From Shinisaurus crocodilurus (Eukaryota > Chordata > Lepidosauria > Squamata > Shinisauridae): 64,000 nucleotides of DNA. Under the pieces are notes generated by a model, which was not told where the DNA came from, made no database searches, and was given only the letters and a program-made list of their open reading frames with translations. Every line of letters starts with the position of its first letter. Position 1 is the stretch's first letter. The stretch is taken from positions 213,528,716 through 213,592,715 of the forward strand of contig CM037877.1 of the NCBI GenBank assembly GCA_021292165.1, written 5' to 3'. Shown one piece after another: positions 1-10,766 of this stretch. The translations under genes were made by a program, and so were the position numbers.

Positions 1-2052
1 AGAGGGGGCATAGCGGAGGTCACTCGGGAGAGAGTTCCACCATACGGGGGCCGCCACAGAAAAGGCCCTCTTCCTTGTCCCCACCAGTCTAGCTGCTCTG
101 GCTGAAGGAACAAGGAGAAGGCCATCCGTGGCAGATCTTGTTGAGCGGCCCACTTGGTGTTGCTGGAGACGCTCCTTGAGATAGACTAGACCGGAGCCGT
201 ATAGGGTTTTGAAGGTCAAAAGCAACACCTTGAATTTGGCTCGGCAAGCAACTGGTAGCCAGTGCAACTCCTTCAGCACTGGCGTGATGTGATCCTGCCG
301 GCGGCTGCCTTTAACCAGGCGAACCGCCGCGTTCTGTACCAGCTGTAGCTTCCGAACCGTCTTCAAGGGTAACCCCACGTAGAGCGCATTACAGTAGTCT
401 AGGCGAGAGGAGATCAAGGCATGAACCACTGATGGGAGCAGGTGATTAGGAAGGTAGGGACACAGCTGCCGTATCAGATGGAGTTGATACAGTACCGCCC
501 GGCTCACAGCTGCCACTTGAGCCTCCATGGACAGCTGGGAGTCTAGAATGACCCCCAGGTTGTGGACCTGGTCCTTCAGGGGTAGATGTACTCCATTCAG
601 AACCAGGTCAACATCCCCTAACCTCCCCTTGTCCCCCACCAGAAGTATCTCAGTCTTGTCGGGGTTCAGTTTCAGCATGTTCCTTCCCAGCCAGCCAGCC
701 ACTGACTCCAGGCACTTGGACAGGGTCTCAACGGCCAACCTCGGTGAGGACTTGAAGCAGAGGTAGAGCTGCGTGTCATTCACATACTGATGACACCACA
801 CCCCAAGCCTCCTGATGATAGCTCCCAGCGGCTTGAGGTAGATGTTGAATAACATCGGGGAGAGGATGGAACCCTGCGGCACCCCACAAGTGAGCGGCCG
901 AGGGTCTGAAGCCTCCTCCCCGAGAACTACCCTCGTATACCTTCCAGAGAGGAAGGACTGGAACCACTGCAATACAGTCCCTCCCATGCCCAAGCCCTAC
1001 AGGCAGTCCAGGAGGATACCGTGGTCAATGGTATCAAAAGCCGCTGAGAGATCGAGGAGGACTAGAAAGGAGCATTCGCCCCTATCCAAAGCCCTCCTCA
1101 TATCATCCACCAACGCGACCAAGGCCATCTCCGTTCCATGTCCAGACCTGAAGCCCGACTGGCACGGATCTAAATAATCGGCTTCATCCAAGTGTGCCTT
1201 CAATTGAGCACCCACCACCCGCTCGATCACCTTGCCCAGAAATGGTAAATTGGAGACTGGGCGAAAGTTGTTTAAATCCTGGGGATCCAAGGAGGGCTTC
1301 TTTAGAAGCGGTCTTATTACTGCCTCCTTGAGGGCTGATGGCATCACTCCCTCCTTGAGGGAGGCATTCACCACCGCCTTGATCCCCTCACCTAGTCTCT
1401 CCCTGCAGCTCATTATGAGCCAGGACGGGCAAGGATCAAGCAAGCAGGTGGTTGGCCTCACAGATTAAAGCACCTAGTCCACTTCATCAGAAGGAAGAAG
1501 CCGGAACCAATCCCACAAAACCGGTCTGCCATTGGCCTTCTCCCGCTCACTCCCTGTGTCCATGACGCACGATATCCCACTCCTAATCCGATCGATTTTA
1601 TCTGCGAAGTGCTTCGCTAAAGCCTCACAGGAGGCTTTAGACTGTTCCAGTGGGTCCGGAGCGACTGGACCGACCAGACTCCGGATCACTTGGAACAGCC
1701 TCCTGGGGCAGCACTCCGCAGACGCAATGGAGGCAGCATAGAAATTCTTTTTTGCTGTCTCCACCGCCACCTGGTAGGCTGAAGATGCAGCTCTAACCCG
1801 TGTTCGATCGTCTTCAGAGCAGGAATTATGCCATCGGCGCTCTAGCCTTCTCACCTCTTGTTCCAGAGCTCGCAGCAAAGGAGTGAACCATGGCGCCGTG
1901 CGAGCTCTGTTTAGGTGAAGAGGGCACTTCGGGGCAACTCGGTCTAATGCCCTGGTTATTGTAGCATTCCAGTCGTCCACCAGGGTCTCAACTGAGCTAC
2001 CGTTTGTGTGCTCCAATTCCCCAAGCACGTTCAGGAATCCATCCGGATCCAT
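1..2052 (-). pseudogene. LINE reverse transcriptase domain, active site mutated
   Basis: The frame 2052-1474 is the linker before the RT. The frame 1461-997 holds the RT fingers and palm, with F-R-P-V-S-N-L-P, S-G-F-R-S-G-H-G-T and the first catalytic Asp in L-L-D-L-S-A-A-F-D-T-I-D. The downstream part (about 960-1) continues the RT and the C-terminal region in other frames. The position of the universal Y-x-D-D box reads Tyr-Val-Asn-Asp (775-786 on the plus strand, reverse complemented), so one catalytic Asp is lost as well as the frame. The copy cannot be active. Confidence 0.8.
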
Positions 2053-2185
2053 AAGACGCCTGGGGAGACCATCCTAATAGGTCCCTCACCCCTGCAGAGG
2101 GGTTGTGGCATCGAGAAATCCAACCCCACCAGATAGTGATCTGACCATGACAAGGGGGGGGGTGGATATACCCCCGATTTCCAGA

Positions 2186-2835
2186 TCATTTCCCCCCTCT
2201 CCAGAAACAAAAACCAAGTTCAGTGCATGACCGGCTATGGGTAGGTTCAATTAATACAGGGTGCAGCTCCCAGGAAGCCATGGTCTCCATGAAGTCCCGA
2301 GGTCCCCCTGTGAGGGCGGCCCCCGAATGCACGTTGAAGTCCCCCAGCACCAATAGCCTGGGGGACAACACACGCACATCAGAGACCACCTCCAGCACCT
2401 CGGCCAGGGAGTCTGTCGTGCAGCGGGGTGGACGGTACACGAGCAGAATCCCCAGACTGCCCTTTGGACCCAACCTCCAGTACATGCACTCAGTAAACTT
2501 GGTCTCCCGGAGAGGGAGTCTGGTAAGGACCAAGGACTCCCGGTAGATAACAGCCACTCCCCTCCCCGTCCCCCAACCCTTGGCTGCTGGGCATATGAGA
2601 AACCAGCTGGACACAAGGCCGCCAGAGTTGGAACAGCGGCCTCATCCAGCCAGGTTTCCGTAATACATGCCAAGTCCGCACCCTCATCCAGGATCAAGTC
2701 ATGGATGAAAGATGTTTTTTGGGTAACGGACCTGGCATTGCACAACAGCAAACGCAAGGTGGGGGGAGGAGCCACACACCCCCAGTTATCCCTTGGCTCT
2801 GGGCAGGCCCAGGACAAGGGATATGTATTAAGCAT
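2186..2835 (-). pseudogene. LINE endonuclease domain, frameshifted
   Basis: Two overlapping minus-strand frames carry successive parts of an exonuclease-endonuclease-phosphatase fold. The first has L-L-L-C-N-A-R-S-V near its start and A-C-I-T-E-T-W-L, with the metal-binding Glu. The second has L-L-V-Y-R-P-P and L-V-L-G-D-F-N-V-H, with the catalytic D-x-N. The switch between frames near 2580-2610 shows a frameshift. In an intact LINE this enzyme nicks the target DNA to prime reverse transcription. Confidence 0.8.
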
Positions 2836-3385
2836 CGATCCCCTGTCCCCCTTAATCGGTGTGGCCTGCCCCTAGCGTTCTGCCAGCACCTGTCGCTCAA
2901 CAGTGGTATATTTTGCCCCCCAGAACTCCCTCCATCATCTCCCTGGGAGAGGCACATGCCCTCTCGCTTCCGCCGATCAGGCAGGAGACCCACCCCTAAA
3001 ATCAACCCCTAAAAAACCCCAGCCATTCAAATAGAAGGGCCTCTTAAAAACCCCAGCCCCACATATATCCCATCAGCAGGGGGGCAGGCCCTCGGCCTCG
3101 TGCCACCCCTGAAGTGGCTCCCCCAAAGGGCAACCCCCTTTGGTATCGCCCTTTCGGTGGCGACCCTGCCGGCGGCGGACCCGCCCCCGCTGGGGCCTGA
3201 TCTTTATAGCCCCACAGTTGCAGGTGGGGCGGGGTGGCTCCTGGCTGGGCCCGGTCCTGCAAGGGCAGCCAGCAGTCCCACCGGTGGTGCGGGTGGTCCC
3301 TCCCAGGCAGCAGCAAGCAGCCAGGCTGGGCTACTTGCCTGGCTTGGTCCTTCCTGGAGGCAGTGGTGGTGGAGTAGTTTGAAGG

Positions 3386-4104
3386 TTAGTTTGAAGGGTA
3401 CAACAATCCATTCATTTTATAGGAAAGGTGTTTAAAAGGACAAAACAGTATTTTAAAAAACATGGTTGTGATGGTGTGCTAGTCCTGGAAATGGGAAAAA
3501 GTGGTTTAAAATGTAAGGACTAAAGTGTGCTTTAGTGGAGGGAGTTTTAATATTATGATTGATTTTAGATTCAATTTAAAAATATATTCATTCATTCTTC
3601 TTTTGACCCTGCTAGAAGATTATATACCTGTGCTATTTGCTGTGGAGGCAAATCTTTTGCTATTTGCTTTGTTGCTGGTATGATGACTTTTAACTTAAGC
3701 CAATGTATGCTCCTTGTAATCAAAAGTTAACTCCTACAGCTACAATCCACAAACTACTGAAGACAGCTTGCTTACAATTTAGTTTGTGTGCCCATTGATT
3801 TCAAATGCAAGTACAGTAGCTCAGCTGCCTTGTATAATGCAGAGTGCTGTGCAGGCTATGTGTTTGACCTTCACAAATCATATTTGTCACAACTTTGCAA
3901 AGAAACCTGGGCACTGTTGTTTGTGTCAACATGCAGGGAATTCTTGCAACTTTTTAGTTAAAGAAAGAAGCAGGCTTGTCTGCTGAACATGTTCATGCTT
4001 AAATGTAATTGCAGTTCTGGTAGACAGAGACAGTATGGTACATTTGTTCAAGCATTGGACTTATGCATGTGAGATCTGCGTTCAGATTTCTACTCAGTCA
4101 TGAA
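3386..4104. other. No gene seen; AT-rich unique-looking DNA
   Basis: This is non-coding sequence between two LINE copies. I looked here for a leader (signal-peptide) exon of the CCP gene ending in phase 1 before a GT donor and found no convincing candidate. Confidence 0.5.
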
Positions 4105-4555
4105 CCTCACTAAATTATTTATTTATGTATTATTTAATATATTTGTTCACCGCCCATCAGCCGAAAGGCTCCCTGGGCGGTTTACAAAGAGAAAGAAGAT
4201 AAAAACAATCATCTTAAAAACAAAAGAACATAAAATAAAATGCAGAACAATATAAAATCACACAATAAAAACAAGCAGCCAAAAATCATCAGTCCGGAGG
4301 TACAGTAGAATAATAAAAATGAATAAAAAATAAACCATTAAAATACTGGGCAAATAAAAAGGTTTTCACCTGGCGCCTAAAAGAATACAGAGTGGGTGCC
4401 AGGCGCACCTCTTTGTGGAGCTGATTCCACAAATGGGGTGACACAACTGAGAAGGCCCTTCCCCTAGTAGCCACCCTCCTAACTTCCTTTAAAGGGGGCT
4501 CTCTGAGAAGGACCTCCGAAGAGGATCTCAGGGTTCGGGCAGGCACATATGGGAC
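4105..4555 (-). mobile_element. LINE 3' fragment (CR1/L2-like), 5'-truncated
   Basis: The minus-strand frame 4546-4289 is the C-terminal tail of a LINE ORF2 (R-G-R-A-F-S-V-V-S-P-H-L-W-N-Q-L). It is followed by a 3' UTR ending in the GGGCGGT block and an ATTTATTT-type tail at about 4105-4135. This is a different subfamily from the copy at 1-3385, because the terminal protein block differs. It is a dead 5'-truncated insertion upstream of the first visible CCP exon. Confidence 0.75.
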
Positions 4556-4771
4556 CTTGGGTCAGTCACTATTTCTCAACCTAACCTTCTTTATAGGGCT
4601 GTGGTGACAAAATGTGGGAGGAGGAGATCATGTATGATGCCTTGTGATCCTTGGAGGAAAGATGGGATTAAAATGTAATAAACACCTTTTCACTGTAACG
4701 TTCTGTTAAGCATTCTATTAAAATGCTTTTGTGAATATTTTTTCCACTTTATTTCCCCCCCCCCCTTTTAG

Positions 4772-4939
4772 TACCGCAGTGCCCATTGCCTCCAAACATA
4801 CCCAATGGGAAGCACAATGGTTTCGCTGGAGAAATGTCTGTAACATATTATTGTGATCCTGGTTATTCCCTTATTGGAAAGGCATCTATTTCCTGCACAG
4901 CTTCTGGAGAATGGAGCCTTCCTCTGCCTCGTTGTGCAG
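4772..4939 (+). CDS. CCP exon X (unique, first visible)
   Basis: The exon is 168 nt. The acceptor follows a C/T tract ending TTTTAG, and the donor is GTATTT after the terminal Gly codon base. It begins with the residues PQCPLPPNIPNG, shows four cysteines, and has W in GEWSLPLPRC. It does not group with any of the five repeated classes, so it marks the non-duplicated N-terminal side of the array. Confidence 0.88.
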
Positions 4940-5433
4940 GTATTTAAAATCGTAATTTGTATTTGTGAGCAGTAACAGAGGAGGATATCATTACTTTGTA
5001 CAGTCTATACTGGTCTTTCGTGTTAATTTATTTCTTTTAAAATTCCCATCTGAAGCCGTTGTGAATTTTGAAGTAAAATTACTTTTTAGACTCTCATGAT
5101 GTTGGGACACAAATCTGCAGGATAAACATGAACATAGCATACCTGATTTCAGAGTTGTGGGCTAGCCTAGCAAATATTCCATGGTTAACTGGATTGGTAT
5201 GCATTGATGACAGTCAGAAAAAAATAATGTAGGCACTTTGTGCCTATTATACCAGCCAAAGAACTCACATAAAAATACAGATACGCTAGTTTATCTTCGC
5301 AATTGTGTCCAGCAACTGGTAACAGGAAGATGTACGTAATTGGAGACATCTCAAAATATATGGCAGGATCCCAGATGTTGTGACAGTTTTCATTTGCTGT
5401 GTACTTGAGAGACTTCCCCCTCTCTTTCAACAG

Positions 5434-5613
5434 TGCAATGTTCCACACCACAAATGATTGCTAATGGGAAATACAAGATTCAGAAATCAGAAGACTTTAC
5501 TAATGGGATGTTTGTAGAATACAGCTGTGAGCCTGGATACAAGCTTGAAGGAAACAAAAGAATTTTTTGTACACAGTCTGGGTCCTGGAACTCCTTGCCA
5601 CCAAACTGTGAAT
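5434..5613 (+). CDS. CCP exon B0 (divergent B class)
   Basis: The exon is 180 nt, with acceptor TTTCAACAG and donor GTGAGT. It starts with QCSTPQMIANG and contains F-T-N-G-M-F-V-E-Y-S-C-E-P-G-Y-K-L, which matches the B class (F-T-S-G-M-F-V-K-Y). It is therefore the oldest copy of B, heading unit 0. It has four cysteines and is one codon shorter than the later B exons. Confidence 0.9.
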
Positions 5614-5699
5614 GTGAGTCTCTGGCAGCCTTTTTATTTAAATCATAGTATGCAAATAATACAGCAAATCTAGAAATCTTGCCAGGAAAGATAACATTT

Positions 5700-5860
5700 C
5701 ATACATGACCCTTTAGGTCAGGGGTGAGCAACTTGTGACCTTCCAGATGTTTTGGCCTACAACTCCTGGCAGCCCTAGCCAGCATATCCAGTGGTGAGGG
5801 ACTATGAGGGACTATAAGTTAAAGCATCTGGAGGGTCACAAAGTGCCCATTCCTGCTTTA
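5700..5860. repeat. Interspersed repeat (TTCCAGATG...CTACAACTC...GCCAGCAT type)
   Basis: The same roughly 100-150-bp motif recurs near 55260-55395 and 55935-56040 in this window (CTCCAGATG..., CAACTCCCATCAGCCC..., AGCCAGCAT). It is a dispersed, decayed repeat of unassigned class. Confidence 0.55.
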
Positions 5861-6480
5861 TATGTAAAGAAATCCAAGTTTACAAAGTTAATTTATTACT
5901 ATATATTTGGATGAGTAGTGTTTCATGTTCACTAAGAAGCACGTGTCTCTTGGAATTCTATTTCGGTGCTGGTTTCATCTGTCAGTCAATAGAATCCAAA
6001 ATCCAATGCAATGTGAGAAAGAGTAGTTGCGTTATTTATTTTCTCTTGCTCTTATGTCTCTTGCAAAGTCTCAGCATATGCTCAAAATTCAACTAATACC
6101 CTGGGAAGATGTAGTCCGGCCCATGTAAACATCACTTTCCACTGTGTGTGCAACCTTAGATCAGGATGATGATTTTGTGGAAAGATCTTCCTTACCAGAG
6201 AGATCAGAATCTGTATCAATTACATTGAGGTGCAACAGTCACATCCACTGGAGTTTTATTATGTAAGGGTAAATAGACAGGTTCTGTAGATAAGTATGGC
6301 ACATGAAGGCAAGCATAGACCTTCCCTATCATCTGTCATGAGTGGAAAGGTTGTTGATTGGAGGTGGTAGGAGTGTGGCGAGTAATCTGTGAAGCTAATC
6401 ATGGATAATGAATAATATGTGCCCATGTGAAAAACTAAGTTGCATATGATCAGGGACTTTCATTTTTGTAGATGACAATT
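5861..6480. other. Intron B0-C0, nothing further recognised
   Basis: The stretch is AT-rich intron with no CCP-like exon, no repeat that I can name and no RNA gene. Confidence 0.4.
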
Positions 6481-7640
6481 TTATTTTGTTATTATTTATT
6501 AAAAGTATTTTTAAACTGCCCTTCATCCTAAAATATCAGGGCAGTATACAGAGACACAAAAAACCAAAATATGCCAGAATATAATACAATAAAGGTGTGG
6601 AGAAAGCCAACCTAAGCCCCCTTTCTGACACACACACACTCACCAAGGTGGGGGGAAGGAGACCCAGGGGGGGGAGACAGCCAGTCTCCACAGAGGCCAA
6701 AGGGGACAAACAACATCTGCATAGAATCACCCCAGGGGGGAAGACAGGAAGCATCGCCAGGTTTGTCAATGCTCTCGTATATCAGGCCCATCTACATAAG
6801 ACTTGAATACCTCGCCAGAGCAACACTTCGGCACCCATAAGAAAGGACCACTCAACACCACAGGATGGGACCATTAAGCAAATGGCTTCAAAGGGACCTC
6901 ACCCCACGGGGGGAAGGCATCACCCCACTTGACCCAAAAGGCCGCCCCTCAGGGAGGGTGGCAACCCACCTGATTACAGAGGGAGGGGCTACCTGAAACA
7001 CCAAGGTATAAAACACCCTGTGCAAGGGAACTGAGTTGTTGGACCTGATCAGCAATCTTGCCCCATGCTTGGGGTAAGGGAACGAAGGATCGGCAACCCC
7101 GGGTAGCAGCACCCGGAGTGCTCCAGCTAGCTGAAATCACTGGCCGCTTGGGTTGACCGGACCCCCGGGAAACCAAGCTGAAATCACTGGCCGCTTGGGT
7201 TGACCGGACCCCCGGGAAACCAAACTGAAATCACTCACAAGCCGCTTGGGTAGACTGGACCTCCGCCGGGAACCCAGCTAGCAGCGTGCGGTTGACCGGG
7301 CCTCTGCTGGAGCCCGAGCTGAACTAACTAGCTGAGAGCCCTGAAATCACGGTGTCCTTGAGACTTCTTGCTTGCTACTTTGTACCGTACTGATAAGCTG
7401 TATTGCTGGCGTGTGTCTGGGTTTGTGAAGGTAATTTGTAAATAAACTTGTTTTATAAAAGATACTTTTGTGGCTATAAGTTATCCCTTTGTTCTGGGCT
7501 AAGGGTGATAGTCGCTGGGGACCTCGGAGAAGGCCCGCCCCAGGACTCGCTACCCCCTTAGCATTGAACCCGCGCAGAAGACCAGGTTGTCGGTCTTCCA
7601 CTAAAGGCATAAAACATCACAATAAAAACAAATCAGAAGT
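6481..7640. mobile_element. Roughly 1.0-kb LTR-like or DNA insertion inside a LINE 3' fragment
   Basis: The flanks (6480-6585 and 7627-7650) look like one A-rich LINE 3' tail. The inner segment 6594-7618 is bounded by the octamer ACAATAAA on both sides (6586-6593 and 7619-7626). It contains a TATA-like GGTATAAAACA near 7006, a tandem array (7124-7260) and an AATAAA near 7441, in an order typical of an LTR. The boundary repeats are A-rich and could be fortuitous, and I cannot assign a family. Confidence 0.45.
7124..7260 (+). repeat. Tandem repeat, about 50-bp unit, 2-3 copies
   Basis: Two adjacent almost identical units begin CTGAAATCACTGGCCGCTTG and include a GACCGGACCCCCGGGAAACC segment. 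A third, diverged unit (CTGAAATCACTCACAAGCCG) and a partial fourth follow to about 7330. The array is GC-rich in an AT-rich intron and lies in the LTR-like insertion. Confidence 0.8.
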
Positions 7641-9520
7641 ATCTATTTTGTCAGGGTTTTTACCCTGAAAAACAGGTTATAAATCTATTCAATTATCAAA
7701 TAACCTTTTAGTTTATCACACTGAGCTGGCTCGCACATCACGCTAAACCACCCTGCAAATAAGCCATGGTAGGTTGGTTATTCACGGAACAACCCACAGT
7801 ATGCCCGACAGACAATTGGGCTTGCTGTGGCTTGTTCTCTCCCTCCTTCCCCCTCATTCCTCCAGCCAGCTCCACCATGTACACCAAGGGACTTTTTGGG
7901 CAAATCTATCTTGTCGCTCCCTCCTTGCTCTGATTGTTACTCCTTTTTGTACCCTGACTTCTTTTTTCAGTGCCTCAAAAATGCGCAATTGGGGTAATTG
8001 TTGTTGTTGTTGTCGTCATCGTCATCATCATCAGTCTTTCACAAATGCACACTTACAGCTGTCCGATATGTGTAGTCTTGCCTGGTCAATTTGCTTTGCT
8101 TGTATGTTTCAGCTGTCAAAGAGAGCAGCAAAGTGGAGTAGGTAACATACAAGGAAATTGACAAGATGAGATTGCATACAGGCTAATTTGCACACAGTCA
8201 CAGTTGCAAATGACCAGTGGAAAAATAATAGTAAGAGAAAGGAGGGACCTAGTAGCGCAATTTCAGAAGTACCAAAAATGGGGGGAGCCAAAGGATTAAG
8301 TGCACCAAAAGCGGGGGGACAATATCTCCCCCCCCTTGGCAATGTGATCCTGCCACTTTTGAGTGTTGAACTGACACTTCTCAGTGTCCGCCACCTTTTC
8401 AACACTTCCCTGACTCTTCAGCTACTCCAGAAAGGGGAGATATTAACTCCCCCACTTTCATGGCTCCTTTTCAGAGCAGTTACTGCTGCAGTTACTGTGG
8501 TTCCCTGACAGTTAAAAACTAAAAACAAACAAACAAAAACCTGAGAAGGCAGCTGCATGGGACAGAGAGAATGGGCAGGTTTGGACATCACACTAACGCA
8601 ACACAACAGTGCACCCGACAGATGATCGGGCTCATCGCGTGTTATCCCCCCATTTCCCTCCAGGTCCTCCAGCCAATATCCCAGGGGACTTGGCAGCTAA
8701 AGCCGCCTGTCTCCTCTCCCTGCCCCAATCACAACCCCCTTTTTGCTCGCCGCAGCTTTCCCCCCTTCCCCCGGTTCCCCCCTCAAAGATTGCCTTTTGC
8801 AATCTCCGAGTGACAGCCCGTGGCACATTGGAGGGCCTGTCACTCATTTGCCACTTTTTTTGTGTACTCCAAATGTGTACAAATATTTTTGTACATTAAA
8901 AAAAAAATCAATTAGACTTGCGCAAGTGTGCACTTGTGCACTTCCGTGGGTCCAAAATGGGCAACCTCACCTGGGCAATGTCCTGAGGGGTGCCTTCTGT
9001 CAAAGTGCACAAGGACCCACCATGGACATTGACCCAGAGAGGCTGCAAAGAGGTTTATTTTTCACTTTGCTTTCCCCTGAGAGCTGTCAAAAGGCAAGCT
9101 ATCAAGGGAAAGCAAAGCCACAAGTGAACTTTGCTTGTGAAATGGAGTGGCCACTAGATCACCCCTTTTGTGGTGAGATCCTCTATTTTTTTGGCTGGAC
9201 CTGACTCTTCTCAGTGTCCTGCATCTTTTCCACCCTTTCCCAAATCTCTAGCTGCTCGGGGAGGTGGAAAAGAGCAAGCTGCCCCCTTTTATGGGCGCAT
9301 GGAGCTTTGACAGTTTTCACAGCTCAGGCTTCCTTTTAAAACGGGGGCATTGACATGACTAATCAGGATAGGGGCATATGCATATACACATGTATTTCCC
9401 TGGGTGGGGCGGGGGCGGGATTAGCCCTGTCAAGAAAACCTGCTTTAAAAGGAAGCCTGAATTTTGAGCTAGCTGTCAAAACAGTAAAAGGGGGTGGCTT
9501 GCACATTTCCTCCTTCATGA
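7641..9520. repeat. Composite of decayed DNA-transposon-like sequence with inverted repeats
   Basis: Two related blocks (about 8370-8510 and 9210-9320) share TTCTCAGTGTCC and AGCTACTC/AGCTGCTC-type motifs. The segment 9318-9490 forms an inverted repeat whose arms contain AGGCTTCCTTTTAAA and TTTAAAAGGAAGCCT and extend outward through GACAGTTTT and its complement. A GTTGTTGTTGTTGTCGTCATCG-like simple repeat lies at 8000-8035. No gene is seen. Confidence 0.5.
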
Positions 9521-9632
9521 GCACCTAGAGTCTCCACCTCTGCCTTGTATTCAAGTTCTTGGGCAAGTTACTTTCCTTCTAGCTTCCTCAGTTGCCTTCT
9601 GGAAACTGTTATATAACTGGCCATGCCCCCCA

Positions 9633-9866
9633 TTTATTTTTTTATGATTGCATTTATATCCCGCCTTTTTTTCTCTTGTAAGGAACCCAAGGTGGCCTCC
9701 TCTTCCTCTCCATTTTCTCCTCAAAACAACCCTGCGAGGTTGGTTCGGTTGAGAGTCAGTGACTGGCCCAAAGTCACCCAATGATCTTCACGGCTGAATG
9801 GGGACTAGAATCCGGATATCCCGAGTCCCAGTCCAACACTCTAACCACTACACCACTAGCTCACCA
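9633..9866 (-). mobile_element. tRNA-headed SINE copy
   Basis: Read on the minus strand it starts with GTAGTGGTTAGAGTGTTGGA (A-box-like), then a B-box-like region, the block GACTTTGGGCCAGTCACTGA, and an AAAGGCGGGATATAAATG-type 3' end. It is the same family as the copies at 22802-23050 and 32104-32342. It lies in the B0-C0 intron. Confidence 0.75.
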
Positions 9867-9975
9867 TGGCAGCCATTTTGTGAGAGCATTCTCAAGACAC
9901 TCAAATTTTGGAATGTACCCACCATCCTAAAAGCTTTGGGAGCCCTGCATTATGTATATTATTGTTGGATACATT

Positions 9976-10006
9976 GTCTGCCTGCCTGCCTGCCTGCCTG
10001 CCTGTC
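9976..10006 (+). repeat. (CTGC)n microsatellite
   Basis: Six uninterrupted tetramers lie just upstream of exon C0. Confidence 0.9.
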
Positions 10007-10059
10007 TCACTCTCTCAATAGTGTTCAGGACAATAAACTTATACCATTGCTCCTTTCAG

Positions 10060-10242
10060 TGGTACAGTGCCCCTCACCTCCAAAAGTCCATAATGGGAAG
10101 TACAAGGCCCCAGAATCAATAAAATATACCAATGGAAAATCTGTAAAATACAGCTGTGAACCTGGTTACATACTGATAGGAGAGGCAACTATTTATTGCA
10201 CAGCATCCGGTGCATGGAGTCTCCCTGTCCCACGCTGTGAAG
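10060..10242 (+). CDS. CCP exon C0, probable GC-AG donor
   Basis: The exon is 183 nt, with acceptor CTCCTTTCAG. The domain starts VQCPSPPKVHNG and groups with the C class (V-Q-C-H-Q-P-P-S-V-Q-N-G). It ends P-R-C-E-G like its paralogs, but the base after the G is GCAAGT rather than GTATGT, a typical GC-AG donor. A later GT at 10249 would add two codons in the same phase, so the exact end is uncertain by 6 nt. Confidence 0.88.
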
Positions 10243-10583
10243 GCAAGTGTATACAATGGATTTTCATTTTGGCATTAAACATTTAAAATGCAGATCATTG
10301 TTTACATAGATTTCCTCTTTCTGCATTGAGAGGCACTCCAAATGTTATGGATGAGCATGGTATATACATCACTGTTAATGGATCAGTACCTGATATGAAA
10401 TGAAAAACAAAAAAACTCTTATCCAAGTTTGTACTCTTACTATAAGTTTGTCCTGCTTACTTCTTTCCCAAATTAACACCAAAGAGAGGCTGTAAGACTT
10501 TTTATATTCCTCCATACCCTTGTTTTCTATAAATTGGGGGATCTGTGTTAACTCTCAGTTGGCATTTTGTTATTCTTTTACAG

Positions 10584-10766
10584 TTATGCATTGTCCATTG
10601 CCCCCAAGGATTGTCCATGGAAATTATGTTGGAGAAGACTTCAGATACGGGCAATCTACAATTTACATTTGTGATGCAGGCTATTCCCTTGTTGGAGAGC
10701 ACGTGGTTACCTGTAATTTAGAAGGCTCAAACTCTGTGAACTGGAGTGAACCTCCAAAATGCAAAG
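10584..10766 (+). CDS. CCP exon D1
   Basis: The exon is 183 nt, with acceptor TTTTACAG and donor GTTCTT. It starts MHCPLPPRIVHGNY and ends N-W-S-E-P-P-K-C-K-G, with an N-glycosylation sequon (NWS) four residues before Cys4. It has four cysteines and is the first of the five D-class copies. Confidence 0.92.

Larger units (their letters stand above)
1..3385 (-). mobile_element. L2/CR1-type non-LTR retrotransposon (LINE), 3' end cut by window edge
   Basis: Read on the minus strand this is one LINE. A GC-rich 5' region (about 3385-2850) comes first, then an AP-type endonuclease domain (about 2835-2150), a linker, and a reverse transcriptase running off the window at base 1. The RT/endonuclease arrangement and the 3'-proximal motif (N-L-G-V-I-L-D-S followed by a C-terminal block ending in W-N-S-L-P-S-D-L-R) are those of the L2/CR1 group of the Jockey superfamily. 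The coding region is split over several frames, so the copy is dead. A second copy of the same 3' region lies on the plus strand at 56850-57230. The family is certain to the level of L2/CR1-like; the exact clade is inferred. Confidence 0.85.

Noticed and set aside
842..1177. Plus-strand open frames over the LINE (842-1177, 2223-2546, 2701-3012).
   Set aside because: They are complements of the LINE coding strand, where endonuclease and RT motifs are on the minus strand.
3786..3986. Possible leader exon of the CCP gene.
   Set aside because: The frame lacks a hydrophobic signal-like core after its Met and has no GT donor in phase 1 at a suitable place.
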